Positions 1 through 8,409 of a stretch of DNA of 46,368 bases are shown one piece after another. The DNA lies in assembly GCF_900142135.1 (NCBI RefSeq), contig NZ_FQZU01000043.1, positions 1 to 46,368 on the forward strand, read 5' to 3'. This stretch comes from Desulfatibacillum alkenivorans DSM 16219 (GTDB taxonomy: Bacteria; Desulfobacterota; Desulfobacteria; Desulfobacterales; Desulfatibacillaceae). A program made the position numbers and the translations under genes. A model generated the notes under the pieces. It ran no database searches. It saw only the letters and a program-made list of their open reading frames with translations, and was not told the DNA's origin. Numbering within the stretch: the stretch's first letter is position 1; every line of letters begins with the position of its first letter.

Positions 1-336
1 AACCGGGAGCTTCTGGACGGCCGGTGGGATAAGAACGACGTCAAGGACGCAGCCAATGTGGCGGACCTGGTTTCCCAGGGCAAATTCCTGTTTTACGACT
101 ATCCTGGCCCGGAAGTGCGGGAACTCCAGGATCTCACCTCCTTGAAGATCAAGCTCAAAAAGCTGGAGCATGGACTGAAGGTCCGCATCCGCAACCATCT
201 TGCGGCGGTGTATTTTCCCGAGTTGGACAAGTATTGCGTGCAAAGCTCGGCCCTGAGCCTGACCATCGTCCGGCAGATGCTGGACCCAAAGCTCATCGCC
301 GCCATACAATTTTTGGGGACGTCTTTGCATAATTGA
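1..336 (+). pseudogene. IS110-like transposase fragment, open at left edge
   Basis: The reading frame is open from the first base and ends at a TGA at 334-336, giving about 111 residues. The run DKNDVKDAANVADLVSQGK followed by a basic helical segment (LKIKLKKLEHGLKVRIRNHL) and FPELDKY is typical of the N-terminal DEDD catalytic region of IS110-family transposases. Known IS110 transposases continue for roughly another 200 residues with a C-terminal transposase_20 domain. Here the frame stops soon after the FPELDKY segment and activator gene EBP1 begins its 3' end at 361, so the rest of the element is missing. I read it as a truncated remnant. A frameshifted continuation was not seen downstream. 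Confidence 0.7.
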
Positions 337-360
337 CTAACATTAGTTACACAGAATCAG

Positions 361-2070
361 TTAGCACATGCCAAGGCTTTTCATCCTCCGCCACAAACTG
401 GTGCGGCTCATGCCCAGCAGATTCGCCGCCTCCTGACGCTTGCCCCCGGCCTTTTCCAAAGCCCGTAAAATGGCCCTGCGCTCCGAAGCCTCGTCATCAA
501 TTTCCTGGGGAATGCCGCTTTTTCGTTTGGCTGCAAATTCCTCGATGGTGGGTAAATGCTTCATCATGATCACGGGGCCTTTTACGAACACATAGGCGTA
601 TTCCATGACCCGTTCCAGTTCGCGCACGTTGCCCGGCCAGTGGTACTCCATAAAAAAATTAAGCACCTTGGGGTCCAAGGCCCGCACTTCCTTGTGGTGT
701 TTTTTGTTGAACATCCGAATGAAATGTTGCACCAATAGCGGGATGTCCTCCACCCGCTCCCTCAAGGGGGGCAGGTGCATGGGCACGGTGCGCAAACGGT
801 AGTACAGGTCCTCCCGGAAGGTTCTTTCCTCCAGCATGGCCGTGATGTCCAGGTTGGTGGCGCTGATGACCCGCGCTTCCATGGGAATGGTTTTTGTTCC
901 GCCGACCCGCTCAAACATCTTTTGCTCCAGGACCCGCAGCAGTTTGACCTGGTGCTCGGGCCTGAGTTCGGCCACCTCGTCCAAAAAAATCGTGCCCCCC
1001 TTGGCCACCTCGAACCGCCCCGCCCGGGATTGGTCGGCGCCGGTGAACGAGCCTTTTTCATGGCCGAAAAATTCCGCTTCTATCAGGGATTCGGCGATGG
1101 CTGAACAGTTCACCGCCACAAAGGGGCCTTTGGACGACGGAGACAGGGAATGGATGGCCCTGGCGAAAATTTCCTTGCCGGTCCCCGACTCCCCCGTAAG
1201 CAGTACGCTGGCCTCGCTGGCCGCAACGTCCGGCAGCATCTGAAAAAGCCTGCGCATGACATTGCTTTGGCCCACAATGCCCTGGAACAGCCCGGTTTTG
1301 TCCGCCAAACTGGGCAGGTGATACTCGTCCGTCAGACAGCGAAAGGTCTCCACGGCGCCCACCAACTGGCCGTCCGTGTTGCGAAGCACGCTCACATTGA
1401 CCAAAAGGTTCAGCTTGGCGCCTCCCTTGTCCAGAATGCGCACGTCCTGATCCATCTTGGCGGATCCGGACTCAATGGCCTGACGCATGGGGCAGCCCCG
1501 TTCACACAAGTCGGAGCGAAAAATGTCCCGGCATTGCTTGCCCAAGGCCTCTTTGCGGGAAAACCCCGTCATTTGCTCCGCCGCCTGGTTGAAGGAGGTG
1601 ATGCGCCAGTTGGTGTCTATGGTGAAAACCCCCTCGGGCAGGCTGTCGAACACCGCCCCCAACGAAGAGGGGGAACTCGCAAGGGAATTGTCCTCCTCGG
1701 TGGCATCGGCGAAGTATTTCACTTCCCGGAAAACCAGGATGACGCCGATCACTTTGGCGGTGTGCCCCAAAAGGGGATGGACCGAGTATAAGCACGAAAA
1801 CCGCTTGCCCTCGCCGTCGATCATCTGACCGCGAACGCCGGTCCTGGGAGCGCCCCGGGTGATGGCCGTGTGCATGGCGTCTTTCGCCTGAGTCAGGCTG
1901 AGCCCTTTCATGACTCCTTCCAGCGGAAAAGGAACGCCGGGCCTGATGCCTCTCCCCAACAGCCGGCGGGCTGTGCGGGAGCATCCCATCACCGTTAATT
2001 CCTTATCCAGGGCCACAACTCCGTCCCCGGCGTACATTGCAAGCTGTCCTTCGATTTCCTGTCTTCTCAT
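361..2070 (-). CDS. Sigma-54-dependent activator with two PAS domains (EBP1)
   Basis: 569-residue bacterial enhancer-binding protein. Order: PAS-like segment about 10-115, second PAS about 135-250, AAA+ domain about 262-500, Fis-type helix-turn-helix about 525-567. Seen motifs: Walker A GESGTGKE (293-300), the sigma-54 contact loop as GSFTGA (340-345; usual form GAFTGA), Walker B IFLDE, arginine-finger region FREDLYYRL. There is no receiver domain, so activity is probably set by the PAS sensors. PAS2 carries Cys180, Cys189 and Cys193 (C-x8-C-x3-C), the same spacing as in EBP2, which suggests a redox or metal-linked signal (inference). The recognition helix SRTSLWRRM resembles that of EBP4. 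It is divergent from the NADH/HdrA operon, whose promoter and TGTTTCA repeats lie in the shared 484 bp spacer, so it is the likely activator of that operon. ATG 2070 has only a weak, distant ribosome site. Confidence 0.93.
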   Translation of the reverse strand: MRRQEIEGQLAMYAGDGVVALDKELTVMGCSRTARRLLGRGIRPGVPFPLEGVMKGLSLTQAKDAMHTAITRGAPRTGVRGQMIDGEGKRFSCLYSVHPLLGHTAKVIGVILVFREVKYFADATEEDNSLASSPSSLGAVFDSLPEGVFTIDTNWRITSFNQAAEQMTGFSRKEALGKQCRDIFRSDLCERGCPMRQAIESGSAKMDQDVRILDKGGAKLNLLVNVSVLRNTDGQLVGAVETFRCLTDEYHLPSLADKTGLFQGIVGQSNVMRRLFQMLPDVAASEASVLLTGESGTGKEIFARAIHSLSPSSKGPFVAVNCSAIAESLIEAEFFGHEKGSFTGADQSRAGRFEVAKGGTIFLDEVAELRPEHQVKLLRVLEQKMFERVGGTKTIPMEARVISATNLDITAMLEERTFREDLYYRLRTVPMHLPPLRERVEDIPLLVQHFIRMFNKKHHKEVRALDPKVLNFFMEYHWPGNVRELERVMEYAYVFVKGPVIMMKHLPTIEEFAAKRKSGIPQEIDDEASERRAILRALEKAGGKRQEAANLLGMSRTSLWRRMKSLGMC

Positions 2071-2099
2071 GAATGATTCTGCGTCCTGGATTCCATGCC

Positions 2100-2359
2100 T
2101 GAAACACCGGCGATTTATAATGCTTCATAGTACCAGAAGGCGGCCTTTCTGCAAAGGCTTCTTTCCTAAAATGTTTCACCCGTGTTTCAAAAGAGGTATT
2201 CAATATATTTATTTGATTTTATTGATAAAATATTTATTTTGGCTCAATCGCCGGGAGTGTTTCAAATCTGTTTCATATTATGTTTCATATTTAATAAATT
2301 GCATAATATTAATATGTTATAGTCAAAATCAAATGGAAAGTCACACGCAAGCTGAAACA
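2100..2359. promoter_or_regulatory. Array of TGTTTCA/TGAAACA boxes, probable EBP enhancer sites
   Basis: The 2071-2554 spacer holds five direct copies of TGTTTCA (2174, 2185, 2258, 2269, 2281) and two inverted copies TGAAACA (2100, 2353). Neighbouring copies are spaced 11, 11 and 12 bp, about one helical turn, as expected for a protein binding one face of DNA. The stretch is AT-rich and lies upstream of the -24/-12 promoter at 2445. Similar half-sites arranged as GTTTCA-N3-TGAAAC lie upstream of the operon at 44168. Binding by EBP1 is inferred from position. Confidence 0.6.
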
Positions 2360-2444
2360 ATTTCCGGCCTCCTGGGTGTTGCAGGGATCGCCTTAACCGC
2401 CTGTTGTGTAAATTATTCCTTTAAAAACAAGTTGTTATTCAAGT

Positions 2445-2459
2445 TGGCCCGGTCCTTGC
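2445..2459 (+). promoter_or_regulatory. Sigma-54 (-24/-12) promoter for the NuoE/F/G-HdrA operon
   Basis: TGGCCCG-GTCC-TTGC matches the consensus TGGCACG-N4-TTGC at all but one position, with GG at 2446-2447 and GC at 2458-2459 in exact spacing. The predicted start is near 2471, leaving a leader of about 84 bases before the ATG at 2555. Confidence 0.75.
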
Positions 2460-2554
2460 CTTATAGTAGGTCGCAAGACGAAAAAGGGACCGGCGCCGGA
2501 TCCGGCGGGCCGCCCCCAAAGATGCTTTAAAAAAGCGACATATAAGGAGGGAAC

Positions 2555-3019
2555 ATGCAACAAACCGTAGACATAGAATCGATCATTGATCACTACCCGG
2601 GAGTTCAGGAGTCCATGGTGTTTATTCTCCAAGATATCCAAGAAGCCTTTGGCTACATTTCTTTGGAAAACATGCAGGCCGCCTGCGACCACGTAGGGGT
2701 GCCTCTGACGCACGCCTACTCCATGGCGACCTTTTACAAGTCTTTCCGCCTGGAGCCTGTCGGCGAACATGAAATTCACGTATGCCTTGGCACGGCGTGC
2801 CATTTAAAAGGCGGACCGAGAATCGTCGATGAACTGGAACGGCGTCTGAACGTCCATGCCGGAGCAACCACGGAGGACATGCGGTACACCCTGGAAACCG
2901 TGAACTGTTTGGGCGCCTGCGCTCTTGCCCCGGTTGTTGTGGTGGACAAGGAGTACGTGCCCAAGGTGACCGCCAAGAAGATCCAGAAAACGCTGAAAAC
3001 GATCACAGACAACGAATAG
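2555..3019 (+). CDS. NuoE/HndA-like [2Fe-2S] subunit
   Basis: 154-residue protein of the 24 kDa (NuoE) family: N-terminal helical bundle, then a thioredoxin-like domain with ligands in CLGTAC and CLGAC (C-x4-C and C-x3-C), the standard [2Fe-2S] set. In hydrogenases, NAD-linked formate dehydrogenases and BamG-type complexes this subunit partners with the NADH-oxidising NuoF subunit encoded next. It has a strong ribosome site (AAGGAGGGAAC) at ATG 2555 and is first in an operon of four genes with 18-25 base gaps. It is most likely cytoplasmic, since no complex I membrane subunits are present. Which electron acceptor the complex uses is not shown by this subunit. Confidence 0.92.
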   Translation: MQQTVDIESIIDHYPGVQESMVFILQDIQEAFGYISLENMQAACDHVGVPLTHAYSMATFYKSFRLEPVGEHEIHVCLGTACHLKGGPRIVDELERRLNVHAGATTEDMRYTLETVNCLGACALAPVVVVDKEYVPKVTAKKIQKTLKTITDNE

Positions 3020-3041
3020 GTCGTAGCAGGAGGCCAATAAT

Positions 3042-4943
3042 ATGGGAATTGCAAATTTAGCTGAGAAAATAGACGCGAAACGCCTGGAGTCCTCCGACGA
3101 CCTGGTGCAGCTCCGTCGCGAGATCCAGATGAGGCAGGATCCCAATCAGGTCCAGATCGTGGTTTGCCACGGGACTGGGTGCCTGGTTAGCGGAAGCCCT
3201 GCTGTAACCCGGGCTTTTAAAAAGGTCCTGGGCGAGACGGATATTGAAGCCAAAGTCATGCCCGGCGTTAAGACGACCGGCTGCCAGGGGTTTTGCTCCC
3301 GGGGGCCTTTGGTCACCATTATGCCCCAGGGGATCTTTTATGAAAGGGTCAGCCCCAAGGACGTTGAGGACATCGTGGAGCAAACGGTGAAAAACGGCAA
3401 GCCGGTGGAACGCCTGCTGTACAAGGACGTGAACACTGGGGAGCCTCTCCAGACCATGGATGAGATTCCTTTTTACAATCTCCAGACTCGCAACGTTCTG
3501 AAGAACATCGGAACCATCGACCCCACTGACATCTATGACTACATCGCCGTGGGCGGATATCAGGCCCTGGCCAAGGCTCTCACCACCATGACTCCGGAAC
3601 AGGTTCTGGAAGAAGTGGAAAAATCCGGCATCAGGGGCCGCGGCGGCGCAGGCTTCCCCGCGGGACGCAAATGGCGCGGCGCGGTGCAGGCCAAAGAGCG
3701 GAAAAATCAGCCTCTTTACGTGGTGGTTAACGGCGACGAAGGCGACCCCGGCGCCTTCATGGACGGCAGCGTGATGGAAGGCGACCCCCATGCCGTGCTG
3801 GAAGGCCTGATCCTGGGCGCTTACGCCATGGGATCCGAAAAAGGCTACATGTACGTCCGGGCCGAATATCCTCTGGCTATCCAGCATTTGGAAATGGCCA
3901 TGGCGGCCGCCAGGGAACTGGGCCTCCTGGGCGACAACATTCTTAACACCGGCTTTTGCTTTGACGCCCAGATCAACCGGGGCGCAGGCGCCTTCGTCTG
4001 CGGCGAGTCCACGGCTCTGTTCACCTCCATTGAGGGCAAGGCCGGCGAGCCCAGGCCCAAATACGTCCGCAGCGTGGAGGAAGGCCTCTGGGGCTGCCCC
4101 ACGGTTTTGAACAACGTGGAAACCTGGGCGAACATTCCCAAGATCATCGACAAAGGCGCGGAGTGGTACGCCAGCATAGGCTCCCCCAACAACACCGGCA
4201 CCAAGGTTTTCTCCCTGGTGGGCAAGGTAAACAACGTGGGCCTGGTCGAGGTTCCCCTGGGAACCTCCCTGTCCACCATCATCGAGGATATCGGCGGCGG
4301 CATCCCCGGCGGCGGCGAATTCAAAGCCGTCCAGACCGGCGGTCCTTCCGGCGGCTGCATCCCGTACAAGCACAAAGATGCGCCCGTGGATTACGACAGC
4401 CTGACCAAGCTGGGCTCCATGATGGGCTCCGGCGGCATGATCGTCATGGATAAGCGCGACTGCGTGGTGGACGTGGCCCGCTACTTCCTCAAATTCCTGG
4501 AAGAGGAATCCTGCGGAAAATGCAACCCCTGCAGGCTGGGCCTTACCCGCATGCGCGAGATCCTGGACGACTTCTCCAAAGGATGCGGCAGCGAGCAGGA
4601 CATTGAAGACCTGATGTCCCTGGCCACATCCATTCAGGACGGCGCCTTGTGCGCCTTGGGAACCAGCGCTCCCAATCCGGTGCTCACGACCCTGCACTTT
4701 TTCAAGGACGAGTACCTGGCTCACATCAAGGATCAAAAATGCCCGGCCGGAGTCTGCAAAGACCTCATCACCTACTCCATTGATCCGGACGCCTGTACAG
4801 GATGCGGCGCCTGCGCCAAGCAATGCCCCAACAACGCCATCACGGGCGAGAAAAAGGAACCCCATACCATCGACACAGACGCTTGCATCCGCTGCGGCAT
4901 CTGCGAGGAAACCTGCAAGTTCAACGCAGTGCTGGTGTCCTAA
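3042..4943 (+). CDS. NuoF/HndC-like NADH-binding flavoprotein
   Basis: 633-residue protein with the HndC/HydB domain order: N-terminal thioredoxin-like [2Fe-2S] domain (CHGTGC and CQGFC), NuoF core with the FMN/NADH glycine-rich loop GRGGAGFPAGRKW (about 198-210) and GDEGDPGAF (about 230), SLBB region, a [4Fe-4S] site with CGKCNPC (about 490) plus a later Cys in ALCALG, and two C-terminal ferredoxin motifs (CTGCGACAKQCP and CIRCGICEETC). It should oxidise NADH or reduce NAD+ through FMN and pass electrons to Fe-S clusters. The ATG at 3042 has an AGGAGG site. HndC-type proteins occur in bifurcating [FeFe]-hydrogenases, but no H-cluster subunit follows here. The BamH subunit of class II benzoyl-CoA reductase is another relative with the same fold. 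Confidence 0.93.
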   Translation: MGIANLAEKIDAKRLESSDDLVQLRREIQMRQDPNQVQIVVCHGTGCLVSGSPAVTRAFKKVLGETDIEAKVMPGVKTTGCQGFCSRGPLVTIMPQGIFYERVSPKDVEDIVEQTVKNGKPVERLLYKDVNTGEPLQTMDEIPFYNLQTRNVLKNIGTIDPTDIYDYIAVGGYQALAKALTTMTPEQVLEEVEKSGIRGRGGAGFPAGRKWRGAVQAKERKNQPLYVVVNGDEGDPGAFMDGSVMEGDPHAVLEGLILGAYAMGSEKGYMYVRAEYPLAIQHLEMAMAAARELGLLGDNILNTGFCFDAQINRGAGAFVCGESTALFTSIEGKAGEPRPKYVRSVEEGLWGCPTVLNNVETWANIPKIIDKGAEWYASIGSPNNTGTKVFSLVGKVNNVGLVEVPLGTSLSTIIEDIGGGIPGGGEFKAVQTGGPSGGCIPYKHKDAPVDYDSLTKLGSMMGSGGMIVMDKRDCVVDVARYFLKFLEEESCGKCNPCRLGLTRMREILDDFSKGCGSEQDIEDLMSLATSIQDGALCALGTSAPNPVLTTLHFFKDEYLAHIKDQKCPAGVCKDLITYSIDPDACTGCGACAKQCPNNAITGEKKEPHTIDTDACIRCGICEETCKFNAVLVS

Positions 4944-4960
4944 GGGAGGAGACGAATATC

Positions 4961-5563
4961 ATGCTGAAATTCAGAATAAATGACATAGATGTTGAGGCCG
5001 AACCCGGCTGGACGGTTTTGGAAACCGCCAGAGAGTACGGCATCGAAATTCCCACCCTGTGTTTTCACGAAGCCGTGCAGGCCAGCGGCGCGTGCCGCCT
5101 GTGCATGGTGGAATTGCGCGAAGGAGACTGGACCAAATTAGTCGCCTCCTGCGTGTATCCCGCCAAAGACGGCCTGAATGTGTATACCGAATCCGAGCGG
5201 ATCACCAATGTGCGCCGCTGGATTTTCGAAATGCTTCTTTCCGAATGTCCGGCAAGTCAGGAAATCCGGGACATGGCCGCCAAATACGGCGTCACATCCA
5301 CCCGGTTTGCCATAAAGGACCCTGAACAGGACTGCATCATGTGCGGTCTGTGCACTCGGGTTTGTGCGGAGGTTGTGGGGGTTCACGCCATCGCCACCCA
5401 AAGCCGCGGCGTCTACAAAAGAATCGGCTCTCCGTTTATGAAACCGAACGAAGCATGCGTGGCTTGCGGCTCTTGCGTGTCAGTGTGCCCCACCGGCGCT
5501 ATGGCCAGGCGAATTGATCTGGTGCGCGGGAAGATGGAAGAGAACCAAACCAACGCCGCATAA
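4961..5563 (+). CDS. NuoG/HoxU-like Fe-S subunit, N-terminal part only
   Basis: 200 residues. A plant-type [2Fe-2S] domain comes first (Cys34, Cys45, Cys48, Cys64 in CRLCMVEL and SCVYPA), followed by two [4Fe-4S] ferredoxin motifs (CIMCGLCTRVC about 124, CVACGSCVSVCP about 167). The His-Cys3 cluster segment normal in NuoG/HoxU is missing: the expected place reads MLLSECPASQEIRDM. There is no catalytic C-terminus (neither H-cluster nor molybdopterin domain). The reading frame is open into the preceding gene, but ATG 4961 sits 8 bases after GGGAGGAGA and begins the fold (MLKFRINDIDVE), so I chose it. It probably links the NuoF-type subunit to the HdrA-like protein, as BamI does in benzoyl-CoA reductase complexes. 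Confidence 0.9.
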   Translation: MLKFRINDIDVEAEPGWTVLETAREYGIEIPTLCFHEAVQASGACRLCMVELREGDWTKLVASCVYPAKDGLNVYTESERITNVRRWIFEMLLSECPASQEIRDMAAKYGVTSTRFAIKDPEQDCIMCGLCTRVCAEVVGVHAIATQSRGVYKRIGSPFMKPNEACVACGSCVSVCPTGAMARRIDLVRGKMEENQTNAA

Positions 5564-5584
5564 TGGCCGGCAAGGAGGTATGTT

Positions 5585-8008
5585 ATGAGTACTGCACCCA
5601 AAGTAGGCGTCTTTCTCTGCGAATGCGGAGACAAGATCAAAGGCAACGTGGACATGGGGCTTCTGGCTCAAAAGGTTGTGGAAACCCCTGATGTGGCTTT
5701 TTGCAAAACCATGCCCTATCCGTGTCTTAAACCCGGCATAGCCGGCATCAAAAAGGCCATTGCAGATGCAGGCCTGGATCGTATCGTCATTGCCGGCTGC
5801 TCTCGCCGCCTCATGATGAAAAAATTTGAAAACGAAATGAAGGATTCCGGACTGGACGTGGGCCAGATCGCCATGGTCAACCTGCGCGATCACGTGGCGC
5901 TGGTCCATCCCGGCCTGGAGCCCGCCCAAAGGGCCGAAAAAGGCGTCAAGCTCATCAGGAGCTCCGTGGCCGACCTGGCCGCCATGGTTCCGGGCCTCCG
6001 GTTCCAGATCTCCATTGAAAAGCCTGTGCTGATCATGGGCGACGGCATCGCCACCTATGCTGCGGCCCAGCAGTTCGCTCGCCACGGCGTGGAAAGCATC
6101 ATGGCCCTTTCCCTGGATGATGAAGAGGAAATCCGCCTGCTTCATGAAAGGTATCCCGGAGAACGCCAGAATTTCGGCCGGGTGCGCAATATCATGAAAG
6201 CCGTGGAGGAAAGCCCCCTGGTCCAAAGAATCACGGTGGGAGATCCCATCGCCAAAAACGGAAAGACCGGAAACTACTCCGTCAGCTTTGAAAATCCTGA
6301 AGGCGGAGCGCCCATCGCCGTGGAAGCCGGTTTGATCATGGCTTGTCTGGACGGCGAGATGGAAAGCCCCGGACCGGAATTCGGCCATAACGGCGATTCG
6401 GTGATCTGCCAGTCCGAGGCGGACGAACACCTTTGGACGGTAGGCCCTTACAAAGGCAATGTGGTCTTCTGGATCAACGACGTGGAAGCCGGAACCCCTG
6501 AATTCGCTCATCTCTCCATGCGCGGCGCCTGGTCTTTGGGCCGGGCTATGGTGGAACGCTCCGACAAGTGCAACGTCACCATATTCCATAACCAGGACAC
6601 GCCCCTGCCTCTGTCTGCGGAAGAACGCCGCATTTCCCGAAAACTGGGCATCCAATGGGTGGCGTACGACGGCAAAATCTGCCCCACGGTCCAGGCGCGG
6701 AACCTGACCTATCTGGTGAAGGATGACGGTCTGGAACGGGAGCTCCCCTGGGATCAGCTTATTCTGTCCCCCGTCCGCGTGGTCGGCAGACACGCCATAG
6801 ACGTGGCCTCCCTCTTGAACCTGGACCATAAGGAAGGCCGGTTCCTGCGGGCTTACCATGCCCAGGTCAGGCCGGAAAACGTAGGACGCAAGGAAGCCAT
6901 CCTGGCCGGCTCCGCCGCCTATCCCTGCGACTTGAGCCAGGCTTTGGCACAGGGCAGAAGGGCGGCTATCAAGGTCGCCGAAACCATTGACCTTTCCAAG
7001 GACGGCAAGCTGTTCTCCCCCGCCATCGTCAGCGTCATCGACCTGGAAAAATGCATCGGCTGCGGACAGTGCGAAGAGCTGTGCGAGTGCGGCGCCATCC
7101 AGGTGGTGGAAGGCATCGGCGGCGCCTTCGGAAGAGCCGTCGATCCCTTGATCTGCACCGGCGGCGGAACAGGCGCGGCAGCCTGCCCCGAGCAAGCCAT
7201 GTACCTGCAGAACGCCTCCACAATTCAGCGTGAAGCGGCGGCCGGCGCTCTGGCCAAGGAACTGGCCCCCGGCGAAGTGGCGGCTTTCGGCTGCACCTGG
7301 GGCGGATACGCCGCAGCGGACAACGTGGCCAAATCCGGGCTTGCAATGGATCCCCGCCTGCACATGATCTACGTGCCCTGCGTGGGGCAGATTGATGCAA
7401 CGGTCATGGCCAAGGCTCTGCTGGACGGCGCCAACGGCGTCATCCTTTTCGGCTGCGTGCCTGAGGAATGCCATCATTCCTACGGCGTGGACCATGGCTG
7501 GAGCAGGGTGAACATGCTGAAAAAGCTGCTTGCCCTCGCCGGCTTCGACAGAAAACGCATAGCCCTGGCCCATGCGGACTTCAACAATCCCGAAGGCTTT
7601 GTCAAAACAGTCGAAGGTTACACGGAAATCATCGCCGGAATGGAGCCCATTGAAAGGTCGCCCCAGAACCTGGAAAAGCTGCACGCCATCTACGATACGA
7701 CCAAAAACTCCAGGGTGCGCCTGCTGCTTTCCGCCGCCCTCCGCAGGCCGTGGGAAAGCGTATACCGCGGCGCCCAACGGCATGCTTTGGAATACGATCA
7801 GGAATTTGCAGGAGTCCTGGCGGAAGAATTCGCCCAAACCCGTCTTACCAGAGCTCTCAAAGCTCAGGGCGAACCACAGACCATCAAGGACCTGGCCGTC
7901 CATCTGGATGCGGACAAGGATTACATCGCCGAGATGCTTATGGAAATGGCCTCTGAAGGAAAGGTCAACATGATCCACAAGCAGCGCAAAGCCCACTTTA
8001 TGGTATAG
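5585..8008 (+). CDS. HdrA-like/MvhD fusion protein with degenerate flavin and ferredoxin motifs
   Basis: 807 residues. The N-terminal HdrA domain has Cys12, Cys14, Cys40, Cys47 and Cys72 (FLCECG, PYPC, AGCSRR). A Rossmann-like segment about 148-170 (LIMGDGIATYAAAQQF) lacks the normal GxGxxG pattern, and I did not find the HdrA flavin/cluster signature around GGxMAQxDKTFP. One complete ferredoxin motif follows (CIGCGQCEELCECG, about 490). The next should be a second, but reads CTGGGTGAAACP, with two ligands replaced by glycine. A MvhD-type domain (about 565-690: FGCTWGGY, PCVG, GCVPEECH) and a helical C-terminal tail end the protein. HdrA-type proteins normally carry the bifurcating FAD; MvhD passes electrons to HdrA. 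With the three genes upstream this resembles the BamE-I electron module, but no HdrB/C or reductase subunit is nearby. Confidence 0.88.
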   Translation: MSTAPKVGVFLCECGDKIKGNVDMGLLAQKVVETPDVAFCKTMPYPCLKPGIAGIKKAIADAGLDRIVIAGCSRRLMMKKFENEMKDSGLDVGQIAMVNLRDHVALVHPGLEPAQRAEKGVKLIRSSVADLAAMVPGLRFQISIEKPVLIMGDGIATYAAAQQFARHGVESIMALSLDDEEEIRLLHERYPGERQNFGRVRNIMKAVEESPLVQRITVGDPIAKNGKTGNYSVSFENPEGGAPIAVEAGLIMACLDGEMESPGPEFGHNGDSVICQSEADEHLWTVGPYKGNVVFWINDVEAGTPEFAHLSMRGAWSLGRAMVERSDKCNVTIFHNQDTPLPLSAEERRISRKLGIQWVAYDGKICPTVQARNLTYLVKDDGLERELPWDQLILSPVRVVGRHAIDVASLLNLDHKEGRFLRAYHAQVRPENVGRKEAILAGSAAYPCDLSQALAQGRRAAIKVAETIDLSKDGKLFSPAIVSVIDLEKCIGCGQCEELCECGAIQVVEGIGGAFGRAVDPLICTGGGTGAAACPEQAMYLQNASTIQREAAAGALAKELAPGEVAAFGCTWGGYAAADNVAKSGLAMDPRLHMIYVPCVGQIDATVMAKALLDGANGVILFGCVPEECHHSYGVDHGWSRVNMLKKLLALAGFDRKRIALAHADFNNPEGFVKTVEGYTEIIAGMEPIERSPQNLEKLHAIYDTTKNSRVRLLLSAALRRPWESVYRGAQRHALEYDQEFAGVLAEEFAQTRLTRALKAQGEPQTIKDLAVHLDADKDYIAEMLMEMASEGKVNMIHKQRKAHFMV

Positions 8009-8042
8009 AGGGCTGTCAGGCGACTGACTATGCATAAAAAAA

Positions 8043-8070
8043 GGTTGCAGGGCTTATACGCCCTGCAACC
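8043..8070 (-). terminator. Rho-independent terminator of the minus-strand operon
   Basis: Perfect 11-bp stem GGTTGCAGGGC/GCCCTGCAACC with a 6-base loop. Read on the minus strand it is followed by seven T residues (8036-8042 on plus are A), so it should stop transcripts coming from the operon that ends at 8410. Confidence 0.8.
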
Positions 8071-8151
8071 CGCCTCTTCACACCCAAAACGCCCTGAACC
8101 ACGTTTTGGGTTGGCGCTTGCTCCAAACGACCCTCCCTGTCGCGGCGTGAG

Positions 8152-8211
8152 AGGACAGGGCGGTTAAGCGGCATCAACGTCTCCAAATGCCGCTTACAGC
8201 CCTGTCCTTTT
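8152..8211 (+). terminator. Terminator-like long hairpin after the HdrA operon
   Basis: AGGACAGGGC (8152-8161) pairs with GCCCTGTCCT (8199-8208), and inside it TAAGCGGCAT (8165-8174) pairs with ATGCCGCTTA (8187-8196), leaving a 12-base loop. Four T residues follow at 8208-8211. It lies about 145 bases after the stop codon of the HdrA-like gene. Confidence 0.65.
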
Positions 8212-8409
8212 CTGACCACTGGAGCAAAGGCATGGGGGAAAGGCCTCCTGAACCAAGGCCTTTCCCTCTCTACTTTTTTACCTTTTGCACTTGCTTCTTT
8301 TTTAAAACCCGGGAACCCTTTCGGGCTCCCGGAACCCCTCGCGTACAAGCCATGCCGGATTAACGGCCGGGCTTTTGCTCCTCCCCGTTAGCAAGGTCGG
8401 AATGCCATT

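Larger units (their letters stand above)
8009..8409. other. Structured intergenic region between converging operons
   Basis: No gene seen. Besides the two terminators listed separately, the block contains: a perfect 10-bp hairpin 8082-8091/8102-8111; a long-range pair TTGCTCCA (8118-8125) with TGGAGCAA (8220-8227) that encloses the terminator hairpin; a perfect 11-bp hairpin 8236-8246/8256-8266; and an interrupted hairpin CCGGGA/TCCCGG 8309-8332. Two of these hairpins share the loop sequence CCTGAACCA. The regular design suggests either a composite palindromic repeat or a structured RNA. Confidence 0.6.

Noticed and set aside
2174-2287. CRISPR array
   Set aside because: The repeats are only 7 bp with uneven spacing and no spacers or cas genes; they fit regulator boxes.
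3057-4865. 602-codon open frame on the minus strand inside the NuoF-like gene
   Set aside because: Antisense shadow of a strongly conserved gene; no family likeness, His/Gly/Ala/Val-rich composition typical of a reverse frame.
4802-4960. In-frame upstream extension of the NuoG/HoxU-like gene
   Set aside because: Lies inside the ferredoxin end of the NuoF-like gene; ATG 4961 has a strong ribosome site and begins the fold.
7270-7500. Selenocysteine in the MvhD-like domain
   Set aside because: Some MvhD/BamF proteins use it, but there is no in-frame TGA here and the positions are ordinary cysteines.
5585-8008. QmoA/QmoB identity of the HdrA-like protein
   Set aside because: No aprAB or qmoC genes nearby, and the NuoE/F/G-like neighbours fit a different complex.
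5480-8035. 851-codon minus-strand frame covering the HdrA-like gene
   Set aside because: Shadow frame: the plus-strand protein has clear HdrA, ferredoxin and MvhD motifs.
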